A DNA stretch of 64,000 bases from Rhodospirillum centenum SW (GCF_000016185.1 NC_011420.2:4023501-4087500); one strand, 5' to 3'; positions 40,821 through 52,280 are shown, counted from the first letter of the stretch. Program-made: numbers and translations. Notes: a model not told the origin generated them from the letters alone.

Positions 40821-42020
40821 ATGATCCACCCCAGCCGCACCGGCCGGTCGCTCCGGGCCGCTCTCGCCTTCCTCCTTGTGGTCGTGCCCGGACCGGCGGT
40901 CGCGCAGGCGCCCGGCGGGGCCGGTGGCCCGCCTCCCGCCGTCGTGACGGCGGAGGTCGGGACGGCGCCGATCGCACCGCCCGCCGAGTTCGTCGGCCGT
41001 GTCGAGGCGGTCGCCAGTTTCGAGGCCCGGCCGCGGGTGTCCGGTACGCTGGAGGCCGTGGCCTTCGAGGAGGGCACGGATGTCGAGGCGGGCCAGCTCC
41101 TCTACGTCATCGAGCCGGCGCCCTACGAGGCCGAGAGGACCGCCGCCGAGGCCCAGCTCGCCCGCGCCCAGGCCCAGTTGACCGAGGCATCGGAATCCGC
41201 GCGCCGGGCGGAGGCGCTGCGCTCCAAGGGAACCGTCAGCGAGGCCGCCCTGGACGAGGCCCAGGCCGCGCTCGCCTCGGCCGAGGCCGACGTGCTGGCC
41301 GCCAAGGCGCAGCTCCAGCAGACGGAACTGCGGCTCTCCTATACCCGCATCGCCAGCCCGATCGCCGGACGCATCGGGGCGACCGCCGTCACCGCCGGCA
41401 ATCTGGTGACGCCCGAGACGGGCGTGCTGACGACGGTCGTCGATCTCGATCCGATCCGCGTCACCTTCTCCGTCTCGGACCGGCAGGTGCTCCAGGTCAT
41501 GCAGCAGACCGGGGCGGAGACCCTGGCGCAGCTCGGCGACCGCTTCGTGCCGACCTTGCGGCTGGCGACGGGGGCGGACTATCCCCACCGCGGCCGGGTC
41601 GAGTTCATGGACAACCGGGTCGATCCGCGCACCGGCACCGTCACCGTGCGCGCCCTGTTTCCCAACCCGGACCGGCTGCTGCTGCCCGGCCAGTACGCCA
41701 CGGTGCTGGTCCGGCCGCAGGCGGTGGAGAGCGGGCCCGCGGTCCCGGTCAGTGCCGTGCAGCGCGACCGCGAGGGGCCGTTCGTGCTGGTCGTCGACTC
41801 CGACAACGTGGCGCGGATGCGGCGGGTGACCCTGGGGGCGCAGTCCGACGGGCTGTTCGCGGTCGAGCAGGGTCTGGACCCCGGCGAGGTGATCGTGGTG
41901 ACGGGGCAGCAGAAGGCCCGCCCCGGCGCCCCCGTCCGCCCCGTGCCCGATACGGCGTCGGAGGCTCCTCCGGCCGGTGAAGCCGCGCCCGCCATCGACG
42001 GCTCCGGCGGGCAGGGCTAG
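40821..42020 (+). CDS. RND efflux periplasmic adaptor (membrane fusion protein)
   Basis: A 399-residue protein of the AcrA/MexA type. The signal peptide ends near GPAVAQAPG, then the lipoyl-half and barrel strands (EFVGRVEAVASFEARPRVSG), an alpha hairpin (~100-165, AQLARAQAQLTEASESARRAE) and later barrel and membrane-proximal domains (RVEFMDNRVDPRTGTVTVRA). The ATG at 40821 gives the proper signal peptide. No lipoprotein Cys is seen. It pairs with the pump directly downstream. Confidence 0.9.
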   Translation: MIHPSRTGRSLRAALAFLLVVVPGPAVAQAPGGAGGPPPAVVTAEVGTAPIAPPAEFVGRVEAVASFEARPRVSGTLEAVAFEEGTDVEAGQLLYVIEPAPYEAERTAAEAQLARAQAQLTEASESARRAEALRSKGTVSEAALDEAQAALASAEADVLAAKAQLQQTELRLSYTRIASPIAGRIGATAVTAGNLVTPETGVLTTVVDLDPIRVTFSVSDRQVLQVMQQTGAETLAQLGDRFVPTLRLATGADYPHRGRVEFMDNRVDPRTGTVTVRALFPNPDRLLLPGQYATVLVRPQAVESGPAVPVSAVQRDREGPFVLVVDSDNVARMRRVTLGAQSDGLFAVEQGLDPGEVIVVTGQQKARPGAPVRPVPDTASEAPPAGEAAPAIDGSGGQG

Positions 42021-42026
42021 GCCGGC

Positions 42027-45000
42027 ATGATCTCGCACATCTTCGTCCGCCGGCCGAACCTGGCCATCGTGCTGTCGCTGGTCCTGCTGGTGGCGGGGCT
42101 GCTGGCCCTGCGCGCCATCCCCGTCGCGCAGTTCCCGCCGATCACCCCGCCCGCCGTGCAGGTCAGCGCGACCTATCCCGGCGCCAACGCCCAGGTGGTG
42201 GCGGAAACGGTGGCGGCCCCCATCGAGGCCCAGGTGAACGGGGTGGACGACATGCTCTACATGTCCTCCACCAGCACCGATGCCGGCAGTTACTCCCTGA
42301 CGGTGACCTTCGAGGTCGGCACCGACCCCGACCTTGCGGCCATCAACGTACAGAACCGGGTGCAGCTCGCCACGGCCCTGCTGCCCTCGGCCGTGGCGCG
42401 TCAGGGGGTGGCGGTCCGCAAGCAGTCCACGAACATGCTGCTGGCCGTGAACCTGTTCGCCACGGACGAGCGGCTGGATTCCCTCTTCATCAGCAACTAT
42501 GCCAGCCTGAACCTGCGCGATCGCGTCGCCCGCATCGAGGGGGTGGGCGAGGCGCAGGTGCTGGGGGCGCTGACCTACAGCATGCGGATCTGGATGTATC
42601 CGGACCGGATGACGTCGCTGGGCGTCACGGCCGGGGACATCATCTCGGCGCTGGAGGCGCAGAACGTGCAGGCGCCGGCCGGCCAGATCGGCGCCCCGCC
42701 GATCGGCACCGACCAGCGCCAGCAGCTCACCGTCATCGCCGAGGGCCGGCTGGAGGATGCGCAGGAGTTCCGTCAGGTCGTCGTGCGGGTCGGCGAAGCC
42801 GGTGCCCTGGTCCGGCTGGGCGACGTGGCCGATGTGGAACTGGGGGCGCAGACCTACACGGCCAGCGCCCGGCTGAACGGCCAGCCCTCCGCCACGCTGG
42901 TCGTCTACCAGTCGCCCGACGCGAACGCGCTGGAGGTCGCGGACTCCGTGCGGGCGGAGATCGAGCGGCTGGCCGGTCAGTTCCCGCCCGGTCTCGACTA
43001 CGCGGTGGTGTTCGACACCACCCGCTTCGTCTCCGCCACCATCGAGGAGATCGCGCTCACCCTGGCGATCACCTTCGTGCTGGTGGTCGGGGTGACCTTC
43101 CTCTTCCTTCAGGATTTCCGCTCGACCCTGATCCCGACGCTGGCGATCCCGGTGTCGCTGGTCGCCACCTTTGCCGTGCTGCTGGTCCTGGGCTACAGCG
43201 CCAACACCGTCACCCTCTTCGCGCTGGTGCTTGCCATCGGGCTGGTCGTGGACGATGCCATCGTTGTGGTGGAGAACGTCCACCGCGTCATGGGGGATGC
43301 GCCCGACCTGGCCCCCGGAACCGCCGCCATCCGGGCGATGGGGGAGGTGACGGGTCCGATCGTCGCCTCCACCCTCGTGCTGGCGGCGGTCTTCGTGCCC
43401 GTCGCCTTCCTGCCCGGCATCACAGGCCAGCTCTACCGCCAGTTCGCCGTGACGATCACGGTCGCCTTCCTGATCTCCGGTCTCGTCTCCCTGACGCTCA
43501 GCCCCGCCCTCTGCGCCCTGATCCTGAAGCCGGGCCACCAGCCCCGGCGGCGCGGGCCGCTGGGACTGTTCAACCGGGTGCTGGACCGGACCCGGGCGGG
43601 CTACGGTGCCCTGGTCGGGCGGCTGGGCCGGCATCTCATCGTGGTGACGGGGGCACTGGCGCTGGTGATCGCCGGCGGCTGGGTCTCGCTGCGCGCGGTG
43701 CCGACCGCCTTCCTGCCGGCGGAGGATGCCGGTTACTTCTTCGTCAACATCCAGCTCCCGAGCGCCGCCGCCCTCAACCGGACGGAGGAGGTGGTGGACC
43801 GGGTGGCGTCCATGGTGCAGGAGACGCCGGGCGTCGCGGACGTCATCACCGTTTCCGGGTTCAGCCTTCTGGGCGGCGGCGGCTCCAACGCCGGGCTCGC
43901 CATCGTCGTGCTGGAGCCCTGGGCCGACCGGTCGGAGGAGGAGAGCGTGCAGGCCCTGATCGGGGCGCTCACGCCCCGCTTCTACGCCATGCCGGAGGCG
44001 AACATCGTCGCCTTCAACCCGCCCTCGATCCCCGGGCTGGGGGCCACCGGCGGTTTCGACCTGCGCCTCCAGGCGCTGTCGGGGCAGTCGCCGCAGGAGC
44101 TGGCGTCGGTGCTGCGCGGCCTGCTGGTCGCGGCCAACCAGAACCCGGCATTGCAGGCGGTCTTCTCCACCTATTCAGCGGACGTGCCGCATCTTTTCGT
44201 GGACCTGGACCGCACCCGCGCGGCGACGCTGGGCGTCACCCCGGCCGAGGTGTTCGGGACCCTCCAGGCGCATCTCGGCTCGGCCTACGTGAACGACTTC
44301 AACCTGTACGGCCGGGTCTTCCAGGTCCGGGTCCAGGACGCGCCGCAGTACCGCGACACGGCCAGCGTGATCCAGCGGCTGCATGTCCGGGCCCGGAGCG
44401 GGGAGCTGGTGCCGCTTTCCAGTCTGGTCAGCGTGGATACCGCCCTCGCTCCCGATTCCATCGGCCGCTACAACCAGTTCCTGGCGGCCACGGTGAACGG
44501 TGAGGCGGCGGCCGGCCGCACCTCGGGCGAAGCGCTGGCAGCCATGGAGGGGGTGCTGGCGGAAACGCTGCCCGACGGCTTCGGCTACGAATGGTCGGAC
44601 CTGTCCTTCCAGGAGGCCCGCGCGGGCGGGGCTGCGGCGCTGGTCTTCGGTCTTGCGCTGCTGTTCGCCTTCCTGTTCCTGGTGGCGCAGTTCGAGAGCT
44701 GGACCCTGCCTCTGGCGGTGGTGCTCTCCGTCTCCGTGGCCCTCCTGGGAGCACTGGGCGGGCTGCTGCTCACGGCGTCGCCGCTGGACGTCTATGCCCA
44801 GATCGGCCTTGTCCTGCTGGTCGGGCTGGCGGCGAAGAACGCCATCCTGATCGTGGAGTTCAGCCGCACCCGCCTGGAGCACGGCATGTCGGTGATCGAC
44901 GCGGCGGTGGATGGCGCACGCACGCGGTTCCGGGCCGTGCTGATGACCGCCTTCTCCTTCATCCTCGGCGTCGTGCCGCTGCTGGTCGCCTCCGGGGCGG

Positions 45001-45173
45001 GGGCCGCCAGCCGCCAGTCCATCGGCATCACCGTCTTCAGCGGCATGCTGGCGGCGACGCTGGTGGGCATCATCTTCGTGCCGCTGCTGTTCGTGCTGAT
45101 CGAGCGGCTGGCGCTGCGCGTCCGTCGCCGGCGCAGCCCCGCCGGAGACCGGCGGCGGGAGGCGGCGGAATAG
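42027..45173 (+). CDS. RND multidrug efflux pump (HAE-1 family)
   Basis: A 1048-residue inner-membrane pump with the AcrB layout: helix 1 after [14 protein letters not shown], a porter domain, helices 2-6, and a duplicated second half. The proton-relay aspartates are present ([16 protein letters not shown]). The porter start [18 protein letters not shown] is typical of HAE-1. It exports drugs or other amphiphiles using proton flow. It starts 6 bp after the adaptor stop. No outer-membrane channel gene is adjacent, so it must borrow one. Confidence 0.92.
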   Translation: MISHIFVRRPNLAIVLSLVLLVAGLLALRAIPVAQFPPITPPAVQVSATYPGANAQVVAETVAAPIEAQVNGVDDMLYMSSTSTDAGSYSLTVTFEVGTDPDLAAINVQNRVQLATALLPSAVARQGVAVRKQSTNMLLAVNLFATDERLDSLFISNYASLNLRDRVARIEGVGEAQVLGALTYSMRIWMYPDRMTSLGVTAGDIISALEAQNVQAPAGQIGAPPIGTDQRQQLTVIAEGRLEDAQEFRQVVVRVGEAGALVRLGDVADVELGAQTYTASARLNGQPSATLVVYQSPDANALEVADSVRAEIERLAGQFPPGLDYAVVFDTTRFVSATIEEIALTLAITFVLVVGVTFLFLQDFRSTLIPTLAIPVSLVATFAVLLVLGYSANTVTLFALVLAIGLVVDDAIVVVENVHRVMGDAPDLAPGTAAIRAMGEVTGPIVASTLVLAAVFVPVAFLPGITGQLYRQFAVTITVAFLISGLVSLTLSPALCALILKPGHQPRRRGPLGLFNRVLDRTRAGYGALVGRLGRHLIVVTGALALVIAGGWVSLRAVPTAFLPAEDAGYFFVNIQLPSAAALNRTEEVVDRVASMVQETPGVADVITVSGFSLLGGGGSNAGLAIVVLEPWADRSEEESVQALIGALTPRFYAMPEANIVAFNPPSIPGLGATGGFDLRLQALSGQSPQELASVLRGLLVAANQNPALQAVFSTYSADVPHLFVDLDRTRAATLGVTPAEVFGTLQAHLGSAYVNDFNLYGRVFQVRVQDAPQYRDTASVIQRLHVRARSGELVPLSSLVSVDTALAPDSIGRYNQFLAATVNGEAAAGRTSGEALAAMEGVLAETLPDGFGYEWSDLSFQEARAGGAAALVFGLALLFAFLFLVAQFESWTLPLAVVLSVSVALLGALGGLLLTASPLDVYAQIGLVLLVGLAAKNAILIVEFSRTRLEHGMSVIDAAVDGARTRFRAVLMTAFSFILGVVPLLVASGAGAASRQSIGITVFSGMLAATLVGIIFVPLLFVLIERLALRVRRRRSPAGDRRREAAE

Positions 45174-45231
45174 GACGGTGCGCCCGGTCCGGACGCCCCC
45201 CCCCCTCGGAGCCTGCTGTCGGCGTCTACCG

Positions 45232-47547
45232 TCAGCGCGGCAGGGCGAAGGCCACGACGAAGTCGCCCGTGTCGGTGCCGATGGAGCCGTGGCCGCCGGC
45301 CACCTGCACCACGTACTGCCGGCCATCGACCATGTAGGTCATGGGCGTGGCCTGCCCGCCGGCCGGCAGCCGGTGTTCCCAGATCTGCCGGCCCGTCGTC
45401 AGATCATAGGTGCGCAGGTAGTTGTCGATGGTCGCGCTCAGGAAGACCACGCCGCCCGCCGTGATGACCGGACCGCCCAGACCGGGCACGCCGATCCGGA
45501 TCGGCACGGGAACCGGGGCCGCGTCCTGGATGGTGCCGTTCCTGTGCATCCAGGCGATCCCGCCGGTGCGCAGGTCCGCGCCGGCCACGTAGCCCCAGGG
45601 TGGCTGCTGGCAGGGCAGGCCCAGGGGCGACAGGAAGGGCTGCATGATGACACCGTAGGGGCCGCCGACATTCAGGTTCAGCCCGGCCTCGCCGGTGTTC
45701 ACCTCCTGCTCGGGGCCGATCCGGTCGGCCGGGATGAGCTGCGAGGTGAAGGCCAGATGGGTGGGCATGCCGACCATCACCTGCCGCACCGGGTCCACGG
45801 CGATGGAGCCCCAGTTGAACACACCGAAATTGCCCGGGTAGACCAGGGTCCCCTGCGTGGAGGGCGGGGTGTAGCGCCCCTCGTAGCGCAGCGACCGGAA
45901 CTTGATCCGGCAGGCGAGCTGGTCGAGCAGGCTGACGCCCCACATGTCCGCTTCCTGCAGGGGCCGGGGCGTGAAGGCCAGCGCGGAGACGGGCTGGGTG
46001 GGGGCGCTGAAATCCTCCGGGATCGTGCCGCCGGGGGCGGGGACCTCCCGCACCGGCAGGATCGGCTCGCCGGTGCGGCGGTCCAGCACGTAGACGTCGC
46101 CCTGCTTGGTCGGCGCGACGATGGCCGGGACGCGGCCGCCGGGCATGTCGAGATCGAGCAGCAGCGGCTGTGCCGGCACGTCCATGTCCCAGAGATCGTG
46201 ATGGACCGTCTGGAAGACCCAGCGCACCTGCCCCGTCTCAAGGTCCAGCGCCGTGACGGAGGAGGAGAACCGCTCGACCGCCGGGCTGCGGCCCATGCCG
46301 AGCTGGTCCGGTGTCCGGTTGCCCAGGGGGACGTAGAGCATCCCCAGGTCCGGATCGGCGCTCATCACCGACCAGGTGTTGGGCGAGTTCGGCGTGTAGG
46401 TCTCTCCCGGCGGCAGCGGCTCGGTGCGGTCCGGATTGCCGGAATCCCAGTTCCAGACCAGATCGCCCGTGTCCACGTCGTAGGCCCGGATGACGCCCGA
46501 GGGCGCCTGGACGGCATAGTTGTCGTTCACGGCGCCGCCGATGATGACCAGCCCGCGCGCCACCACGGGCGGCGAGGTGGAATAGTAGAAGCCGGCCTTC
46601 TGGTTCGGCATGTGCGCCCAGAGATCGACCGCGCCGTTCTCGCCGAAGCCGGTGCAGACGGCGCCGGTGGCGGCATCCAGGGCGATCAGCCGGGCATCGG
46701 AGGTCGGCAGGAAGATCCGCGCGGCGCAGCTCTGCCCTGCGAGTTCCGGGTCGGCATGGTAGGAGACGCCGCGGCAGGTCTGGTGCTGCCGGTTCTCCTC
46801 CAGCCCCACCATCGGGTTGAAGCGCCACCGCTCCTCCCCGGTCGCCGCGTCCACGGCGATGGCGAGGTTGTGCGGCGTGCAGAGATAGAGCAGACCGTCC
46901 ACCATCAGCGGCGTGACCTGATAGGTCGTCTCCGTCACGTCCTCCGGCCGCATCACGTCGCCGGTGCGGTAGGTCCAGGCCACCTGCAAGCGGTCGACAT
47001 TGCGGGGCGTGATCTGGTCCAGCGGCGAATAACGCTGTCCCTTCAGCGTCCGGCCGTAATGGTGCCATTCGCCGGGCGGCACGCTGTCGTCGCTCAGGGC
47101 GGGATCGGCCGCCGCCTGTGCCGTCCGTGCGGGGGCGAGCTGCCCGGCGGTGCGGTGCTCGTCCCGCGTCAGGGCCAGCCCGGCCGTTGCCACGCAGGCC
47201 AGCACGGCCAGTCCCAGCGCGATCCGGCCGAGGCCCCAGCCGGAAGCCTCCCGCGTGGCCCAGGGCGTCAGCAGCCAGACGGCGGCCAGGATGACCAGCC
47301 CGCCGCGGGTGCCCAGGGGCCACCAGTCGAGGCCGGCTTCCGTCACGGCCCAGGCGAGCGTGCCGACCAGGACGGCGGCGAACAGCAGCCGTGCGAGGGT
47401 CCCGGACCGCGGCAGCAGGGCCGCGGTCAGGAGGAATCCCAGGCCGGCGAGCAGGTAGTACCAGCTTCCGCCGAGCGAAATCAGCCAGACACCGCCGGCG
47501 GCCAGGGGAAGTCCGATCAGGACGAGCAGGACGAGGGAGAGGACCAT
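45232..47547 (-). CDS. gcd: Membrane-bound PQQ-dependent glucose dehydrogenase
   Basis: A quinoprotein glucose dehydrogenase of 771 residues. An N-terminal set of about five membrane helices carries GVWLISLGGSWYYLLAGLGF, close to E. coli Gcd. A periplasmic eight-bladed propeller (~150-771) binds PQQ. Active-site segments include HHDLWDMDVPAQP (catalytic Asp) and APTKQGDVYVLDRRTGEP (Lys). It oxidises glucose to gluconolactone in the periplasm and passes electrons to ubiquinone. The ATG at 47547 starts at the membrane anchor; a GTG at 47661 would add 38 basic, Pro-rich residues. PQQ synthesis genes are not in view. Confidence 0.9.
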   Translation of the reverse strand: MVLSLVLLVLIGLPLAAGGVWLISLGGSWYYLLAGLGFLLTAALLPRSGTLARLLFAAVLVGTLAWAVTEAGLDWWPLGTRGGLVILAAVWLLTPWATREASGWGLGRIALGLAVLACVATAGLALTRDEHRTAGQLAPARTAQAAADPALSDDSVPPGEWHHYGRTLKGQRYSPLDQITPRNVDRLQVAWTYRTGDVMRPEDVTETTYQVTPLMVDGLLYLCTPHNLAIAVDAATGEERWRFNPMVGLEENRQHQTCRGVSYHADPELAGQSCAARIFLPTSDARLIALDAATGAVCTGFGENGAVDLWAHMPNQKAGFYYSTSPPVVARGLVIIGGAVNDNYAVQAPSGVIRAYDVDTGDLVWNWDSGNPDRTEPLPPGETYTPNSPNTWSVMSADPDLGMLYVPLGNRTPDQLGMGRSPAVERFSSSVTALDLETGQVRWVFQTVHHDLWDMDVPAQPLLLDLDMPGGRVPAIVAPTKQGDVYVLDRRTGEPILPVREVPAPGGTIPEDFSAPTQPVSALAFTPRPLQEADMWGVSLLDQLACRIKFRSLRYEGRYTPPSTQGTLVYPGNFGVFNWGSIAVDPVRQVMVGMPTHLAFTSQLIPADRIGPEQEVNTGEAGLNLNVGGPYGVIMQPFLSPLGLPCQQPPWGYVAGADLRTGGIAWMHRNGTIQDAAPVPVPIRIGVPGLGGPVITAGGVVFLSATIDNYLRTYDLTTGRQIWEHRLPAGGQATPMTYMVDGRQYVVQVAGGHGSIGTDTGDFVVAFALPR

Positions 47548-47780
47548 CGGCTTCGGCTCCGGTGCCGGACGCTCTCGTCGTCGCTGCACGACCGGCGGTA
47601 CGGGGGCTGGGCGGGAACGGTCCGCGACCGGACCGCGCGGCGGCTGCACGCCGGCGCTCACGCGGCCCGGGGAAAGGCCGCGCGCTGGTCAATGCGCAGG
47701 ATCGCCGAAGGTTCCCGGCCCGTGCCGGAGCGGGAGCGTCGGAGGGGGTAGCCGGACGGGACTGGCCGGAAGGGGAGCGG

Positions 47781-49475
47781 TCAGGCGCTGCGACGCTGCC
47801 CGACCTCGTCCGTCGCCTCGCGGACGATGGTGACGATCTTCTGGCGCAGGGCGTTGACGCTGTCCGCCACATCCGTGGTCTTGGCATGGACCCGGGCCGC
47901 CTGGCTGCCGGTCTCGCGTGCCGTGCTGGCGACGGCGCTGATGAGCCGCGCGACCTCGCGGGCGGCGTTGCTCGTCTCGCCCACGCTGTCGCTGATCTCC
48001 TGTGTGGCCTTGCGCTGCTCCTCCACCGCCAGGGCGATGGCGCCGGAGATCTCGTGGATCTGCGACACGCTGGTCGTCATCTGGTGGACGGCCGCCACGG
48101 CGTCGGTGCTGCGCTGCTGGATGGCGGCGAGGCTGGCCGTGATCTCCTCGGTGGAGCGGGCGGTCTGGGTGGCGAGGTTCTTCACCTCCCCGGCGACGAC
48201 GGCGAAGCCCTTGCCCGCTTCCCCGGCGCGGGCCGCCTCGATCGTGGCGTTCAGCGCCAGCAGGTTCGTCTGCTGGGCGATGTCGCGGATCAACTGGGCG
48301 ATGGTGCCGATCCGCTCGATGTCCTGCGACAGCCCGTCAATGACATCGGCCGCCGCCTGTGTCTCACCCACGGCCGTTTCGGTGACCGCACCGGCGCTGG
48401 CGACCTGCCGGGCGATCTCCTGGATGGCCGCGCCGAGCTGCTCCGTGGCGACGGCGACCGCGCTGGCATTCGCCAGCGCCTCCTCCGCCGCGGCGGCCAC
48501 GCCGCTGGCGTCATGGCTGACCCGGTCGGCGGCGCTGGACATGCCGGTGGCGTCGCTCGCCATGGCATCGGTGTCGGAGGCGACGGTCTTCACCGCCTCG
48601 ATGGATTCCCGCTCCACCGTCTCGGCCATGCGGCGCAACGCCTGCTCGCGATCCCGTGCCGCCCGGGTCTCCAGCTCGACCCGTTCCAGATGGGTGTAGG
48701 CCAGCCGCGCGCGCAGGGCGCGGATCTGGCCGGCCAGGGGGATGAAATCGGGGCAGGTGGGGATTTCGACGTCATGGCGGAAGTCGCTGCGCGCCGTCGC
48801 CTCCAGGTGCGCCTGGGCGCGGCCCAGTTCCCGCTTGGTAAGCGTGAGCACACCGAAGATGCCGCCGGCCCCCGCCGCCAGGGCTGCCGCCAGCAGCCCG
48901 ATGACCTCGGGTTCGCCGCTCCAGGCCATGGCGGCCAACAGCAGGATGGCGTAGGCGGCGAAGCCGATCATGGCGCGGCCGCTGATGCTCCGCAGCATCC
49001 GCCCGGCCCGGCCCGCCGGCGTGGTGGGCCGGACCTCGCCCTCCTTCAGCATGATGCCCTTGGCGCGGCCGGTGCGGATGTCGGCGTAGAGCGCCTCGCA
49101 GGCGTCGATCTGGGCCCGGGTCGGCGCCTGCCGGATGGAGATGTAGCCCACCAGCCGGCCGCCCTCGACCTCGGGCGTGACATTGGCGCGGACCCAGTAA
49201 TGGTCGCCGTTCTTGCGCCGGTTCTTGACCACGCCCTCCCACGGCTTGCCCGACTGGATCGTCGCCCAGAGATCGGCGAAGGCGACCTTGGGCATGTCGG
49301 GATGGCGCAGGATGTTGTGCGGGGCGCCGAGCAGCTCCTTCTCGGTGTAGCCGGACATCTCCACGAAGGTCTGGTTCACGAAGGTGATCCGACCTTTGAG
49401 ATCCGTCCTCGACACGATGAAGGCACCCTCGGGCATGGGCACTTCCTTGCCGGTGACGGGACCGTTGTCGCGCAT
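47781..49475 (-). CDS. Aer-like PAS methyl-accepting chemotaxis protein
   Basis: A 564-residue transducer: PAS (~15-125, [20 protein letters not shown], then [12 protein letters not shown]), then two close hydrophobic helices with almost no periplasmic loop ([34 protein letters not shown]), and the MCP signalling domain ([20 protein letters not shown]). Such transducers sense redox or oxygen from inside through PAS rather than an external ligand; whether FAD is bound cannot be read here. The ATG at 49475 is used because it matches the conserved RDNGPVTG start, with GGAG 7 bases upstream. A canonical FNR box lies ~340 bp upstream. Confidence 0.9.
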   Translation of the reverse strand: MRDNGPVTGKEVPMPEGAFIVSRTDLKGRITFVNQTFVEMSGYTEKELLGAPHNILRHPDMPKVAFADLWATIQSGKPWEGVVKNRRKNGDHYWVRANVTPEVEGGRLVGYISIRQAPTRAQIDACEALYADIRTGRAKGIMLKEGEVRPTTPAGRAGRMLRSISGRAMIGFAAYAILLLAAMAWSGEPEVIGLLAAALAAGAGGIFGVLTLTKRELGRAQAHLEATARSDFRHDVEIPTCPDFIPLAGQIRALRARLAYTHLERVELETRAARDREQALRRMAETVERESIEAVKTVASDTDAMASDATGMSSAADRVSHDASGVAAAAEEALANASAVAVATEQLGAAIQEIARQVASAGAVTETAVGETQAAADVIDGLSQDIERIGTIAQLIRDIAQQTNLLALNATIEAARAGEAGKGFAVVAGEVKNLATQTARSTEEITASLAAIQQRSTDAVAAVHQMTTSVSQIHEISGAIALAVEEQRKATQEISDSVGETSNAAREVARLISAVASTARETGSQAARVHAKTTDVADSVNALRQKIVTIVREATDEVGQRRSA

Positions 49476-49713
49476 GCGGGAACTCCGGGAGAGAGGCGTG
49501 GCGGGGGGCAGGGCAGGGGGGGCAGTGTGTCGATCGGCGGGCACGCGACGGCGCCCGCGCGGCGCTGGAGAGCGGGCGGGTCAGGTCGTCATCGGGGGGC
49601 GCTCGGGGACGGATCGGGGCAGAGAGGTGGATGGCCAGGGAGCATCGGGACGCGCATTTCCCGGACCCGGTGTCAGGCCCGTTCCTTGGGGGAGGCATGA
49701 CGGCGAAACCCGC

Positions 49714-49739
49714 CCTTTGTCCGACGGCATGGACAAAGG
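49714..49739. promoter_or_regulatory. CTTTGTCC-type dyad in the leader of the PAS transducer
   Basis: CCTTTGTCC, 8-bp spacer, GGACAAAGG: perfect 9-bp arms. Just beside it is an AT-rich patch with GGTTAA/TTAACC (49743-49761). A related CTTTGTCC half-site occurs upstream of the next transducer (52281). Confidence 0.4.
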
Positions 49740-49785
49740 ACTGGTTAATAAAATTTTAACCTTAATCTACTCTTGCGGTAGGGGT

Positions 49786-49828
49786 ATTATTAAGTCGGCT
49801 CACGACTTCCGCTCTTGATCCAGATCAA
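49786..49828 (-). promoter_or_regulatory. Canonical FNR/FixK box with class-II-like promoter
   Basis: TTGAT, CCAG, ATCAA (49815-49828) is a perfect FNR consensus palindrome. On the minus strand, 23 bp downstream of the box, AATAAT (complement at 49786-49791) matches a -10 at five of six positions, which puts the box centre near -42. This is the class II activator geometry and points toward the transducer gene at 49475. The 472-bp gap holds this promoter, the AT-rich leader and the dyad at 49714. Confidence 0.6.
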
Positions 49829-49947
49829 TCGTAGGTCGGATGGATGCACCGATTTGTGTGCATTCATCCGCTCTCTGCCGGTCTCCGCAGTCTGGGCGTG
49901 CGCGCTCCCCGACGGAGCAGGGCCGCCGAGCGCCCCGGAAATCCTGT

Positions 49948-52125
49948 TCAGGCAGCCCGGGTCGCCCCGTCCCGGTCGGCCGTTGCAGAGCGCACCACCC
50001 GCACGATCACCTGACGCAGGTCCTCGACACTGGTCGCCACCTCGGATGCTTCGTCGCGCACCCGCGCGGCATCGCTGCCGGTGGCGGATGCCTCGTCCGA
50101 CACGTCCGCGATCCGGGTGGAGACATTGCGGGCGGCCTCGGCCGCCTCGGCCACGCTGCGCGCGATCTCCCCCGTCGCCGCCGCCTGTTCCTCGATCGCC
50201 GCGGCGATGGCGGTGGAGATGCTGTCCACCTCCTCGATCCGCCGGGAGATGCGGCCGACGGACTCGACGGCCAGCCGGGTCGCGGCCTGGATGCCGGCGA
50301 TCTGGTGCTGGATGTCCTCCGTGGAACGTGAGGTCTGGTTGGCCAGCGACTTGACCTCGTGCGCCACGACGGCGAAGCCCTTGCCGGCCTCCCCGGCGCG
50401 GGCGGCCTCGATGGTCGCGTTCAGCGCCAGCAGGTTCGTCTGGCCGGCGATGTCGTTGATGATGGTGGCGAACTCGCCGATGCGGCTGACCGCATCGGAC
50501 AGGGCGGCGATGGTCTGCTGCGTGTCGGTTCCGGCTTTCACCGCCTCCCGCGTGACGCTGGTGGCCTGGCCGATCTGGGCCGTGATCTCGCGGATGGAGG
50601 CGGACAGCTCCTCCGTCGCCGCGGCGACGGTGTTGGCACTGGTCAGGGCCTCGGACGCGGCGGCGGACACGCTGCCGGAACTTTCCGTGACCCGGCCGGC
50701 GGCCTCGGCGATGCCATCCACGCGGCTGGTCATCCGGCGCGTCCGCTCGGACACCGTGGCGACCGCGCTGCCGGCCTCCCGCTCGACCGTATCGGCCATG
50801 CGCAGCAGGGCGGAGCGCCGGGCTTCTTCGGCTTCCTGGCGTTGCTCGGCCTGCTCCTGCTGGCCATAGGCCAGTCTGGCCCGCAGACTGCGCATCTGGG
50901 CGCTCAGACGGGTGAATTCCGCCACCGGCGATGTCGGGATCGCGTGGGCGAAGTCGCCGCGGGCCAGGGCGTCGAAATCGACCTCGGCCCGGGTCAGCGG
51001 CCGTCGGATCGAGCGCAGGACCATGGCGCCCAGCCCCACCATCAGCGCGGCCAGCAGGCCGACGACTGCCACGGTCTCCCAGAGACGGCTGCGGAAGGCG
51101 GCCGTGGCGTCATCGAACGCTGCGTGCGCGGCCTGCGCCATCTCCGCCTGCAGGTCACGTCCATCCTGGACCGCCGCCTCGAACAGGGGTCTGATCTTGG
51201 TGTCCAGCAGTCTCTTCACACCGTCGGCGTCGCCGTGCAGGGCTTTCTCCAGGGCGGGCGACAGCCCTTCCTGCCGGTACAGCGCCCGCCGTTCGACGAA
51301 GCGTCTGGCCGCTTCCGCCGTCCCCGGATCGTGCTGCTTGAACTCTGTCAGTTCAGCATTGATCGCCTCGGAAGTGCTCCGGACCTGCGCCACCTGTCCG
51401 GCGATCACTTCCGGCGCGGCGCCCGTGCGCAGCGCCAGCGCGATGGCGGTGACCGCCTCCTGGTTGGCGCGCATCAGGTCCAGGGCGGCGCCCAGGTTCA
51501 GCGCGGGACGCATGTTCTCCTGAAAGACGGTGTGCAGGCGTTCGTTGCTGTCCGCCATGCCGGACAGACCGGACCAGGCGCCGACGCCGCCGGCCACCAT
51601 GCCGATGGCGATCATCGCGGTCAGGCGCCCGGTGATGCTGCGGATGAAGCGTCTCACCCTCGCGCCCGGCCCCGCGGCGATGACGGCGCCTTCCCGGATG
51701 CGCTCGCCGGCGGCGCGGTTTTCACGGAAGCGGGCATAGGCTTCCTCGGCCGCGGCGATCTCCGCCCGGGTCGGCCGGGAGCGGATGGAGACATAGCCGA
51801 CGACGCGCCCGTTCTCCACCTGCGGGGTGACGTTGGCGCGGACCCAGTAATGGTCGCCGTTCTTGCAGCGGTTCTTGACCAGCCCCTCCCAGGGGCGGCC
51901 TGCCTTGACCGTGGCCCAGAGGTCCGCGAACGCCTCCTTCGGCATGTGCGGATGGCGGACGAGGTTGTGCGGCGCGCCGACAAGCTCCTCCCGGGAGAAG
52001 CCGCTGATCTCGATGAACGCCCGGTTCACGAAGACGATCCGGCCTCCGGTGTCGGTGCGCGACACCAGCAGTTCGTCGTCGCGCAGTTCCACTTCCCGAC
52101 CCGTGATCGGCCCATTGTCGCGCAC
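49948..52125 (-). CDS. Aer-like PAS methyl-accepting chemotaxis protein with periplasmic helical domain
   Basis: A 725-residue transducer: PAS (~15-125, [20 protein letters not shown]), helix 1 ([17 protein letters not shown]), a ~180-residue all-alpha periplasmic domain, helix 2 ([19 protein letters not shown]), HAMP, and the MCP tip ([20 protein letters not shown]). There is no PilZ tail; it ends shortly after VRVVRSAT. The GTG at 52125 is the start because it precedes the conserved RDNGPITG. It is parallel to and upstream of the other minus-strand transducer and probably arose from the same ancestor. Confidence 0.9.
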   Translation of the reverse strand: MRDNGPITGREVELRDDELLVSRTDTGGRIVFVNRAFIEISGFSREELVGAPHNLVRHPHMPKEAFADLWATVKAGRPWEGLVKNRCKNGDHYWVRANVTPQVENGRVVGYVSIRSRPTRAEIAAAEEAYARFRENRAAGERIREGAVIAAGPGARVRRFIRSITGRLTAMIAIGMVAGGVGAWSGLSGMADSNERLHTVFQENMRPALNLGAALDLMRANQEAVTAIALALRTGAAPEVIAGQVAQVRSTSEAINAELTEFKQHDPGTAEAARRFVERRALYRQEGLSPALEKALHGDADGVKRLLDTKIRPLFEAAVQDGRDLQAEMAQAAHAAFDDATAAFRSRLWETVAVVGLLAALMVGLGAMVLRSIRRPLTRAEVDFDALARGDFAHAIPTSPVAEFTRLSAQMRSLRARLAYGQQEQAEQRQEAEEARRSALLRMADTVEREAGSAVATVSERTRRMTSRVDGIAEAAGRVTESSGSVSAAASEALTSANTVAAATEELSASIREITAQIGQATSVTREAVKAGTDTQQTIAALSDAVSRIGEFATIINDIAGQTNLLALNATIEAARAGEAGKGFAVVAHEVKSLANQTSRSTEDIQHQIAGIQAATRLAVESVGRISRRIEEVDSISTAIAAAIEEQAAATGEIARSVAEAAEAARNVSTRIADVSDEASATGSDAARVRDEASEVATSVEDLRQVIVRVVRSATADRDGATRAA

Positions 52126-52224
52126 TGGCGTCCCCCGTCGTTCCGCCGCCGTCGACCGCGGTGCGGCCGATCCGTGTCGGTTCAGGGAGCGAATTAGTTT
52201 CACCGGATTCGGGTCCCATCTATC

Positions 52225-52254
52225 CCGATGGAGGGATGGCCGATGGAGGGATGG
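52225..52254. repeat. 15-bp tandem repeat, two copies
   Basis: CCGATGGAGGGATGG occurs twice with no spacer, 100 bp upstream of the transducer start at 52125. Slippage could change copy number; no function is claimed. Confidence 0.5.
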
Positions 52255-52280
52255 GGACACGAGCCGGCCAATCCATGGCG

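Noticed and set aside
45178-49700. Plus-strand open frames antisense to glucose dehydrogenase and the PAS transducer
   Set aside because: Low-complexity His/Asp/Gly-rich products; the minus-strand genes are certain.
50359-52197. 612-residue plus-strand frame over the second transducer
   Set aside because: Antisense shadow of a certain MCP gene.
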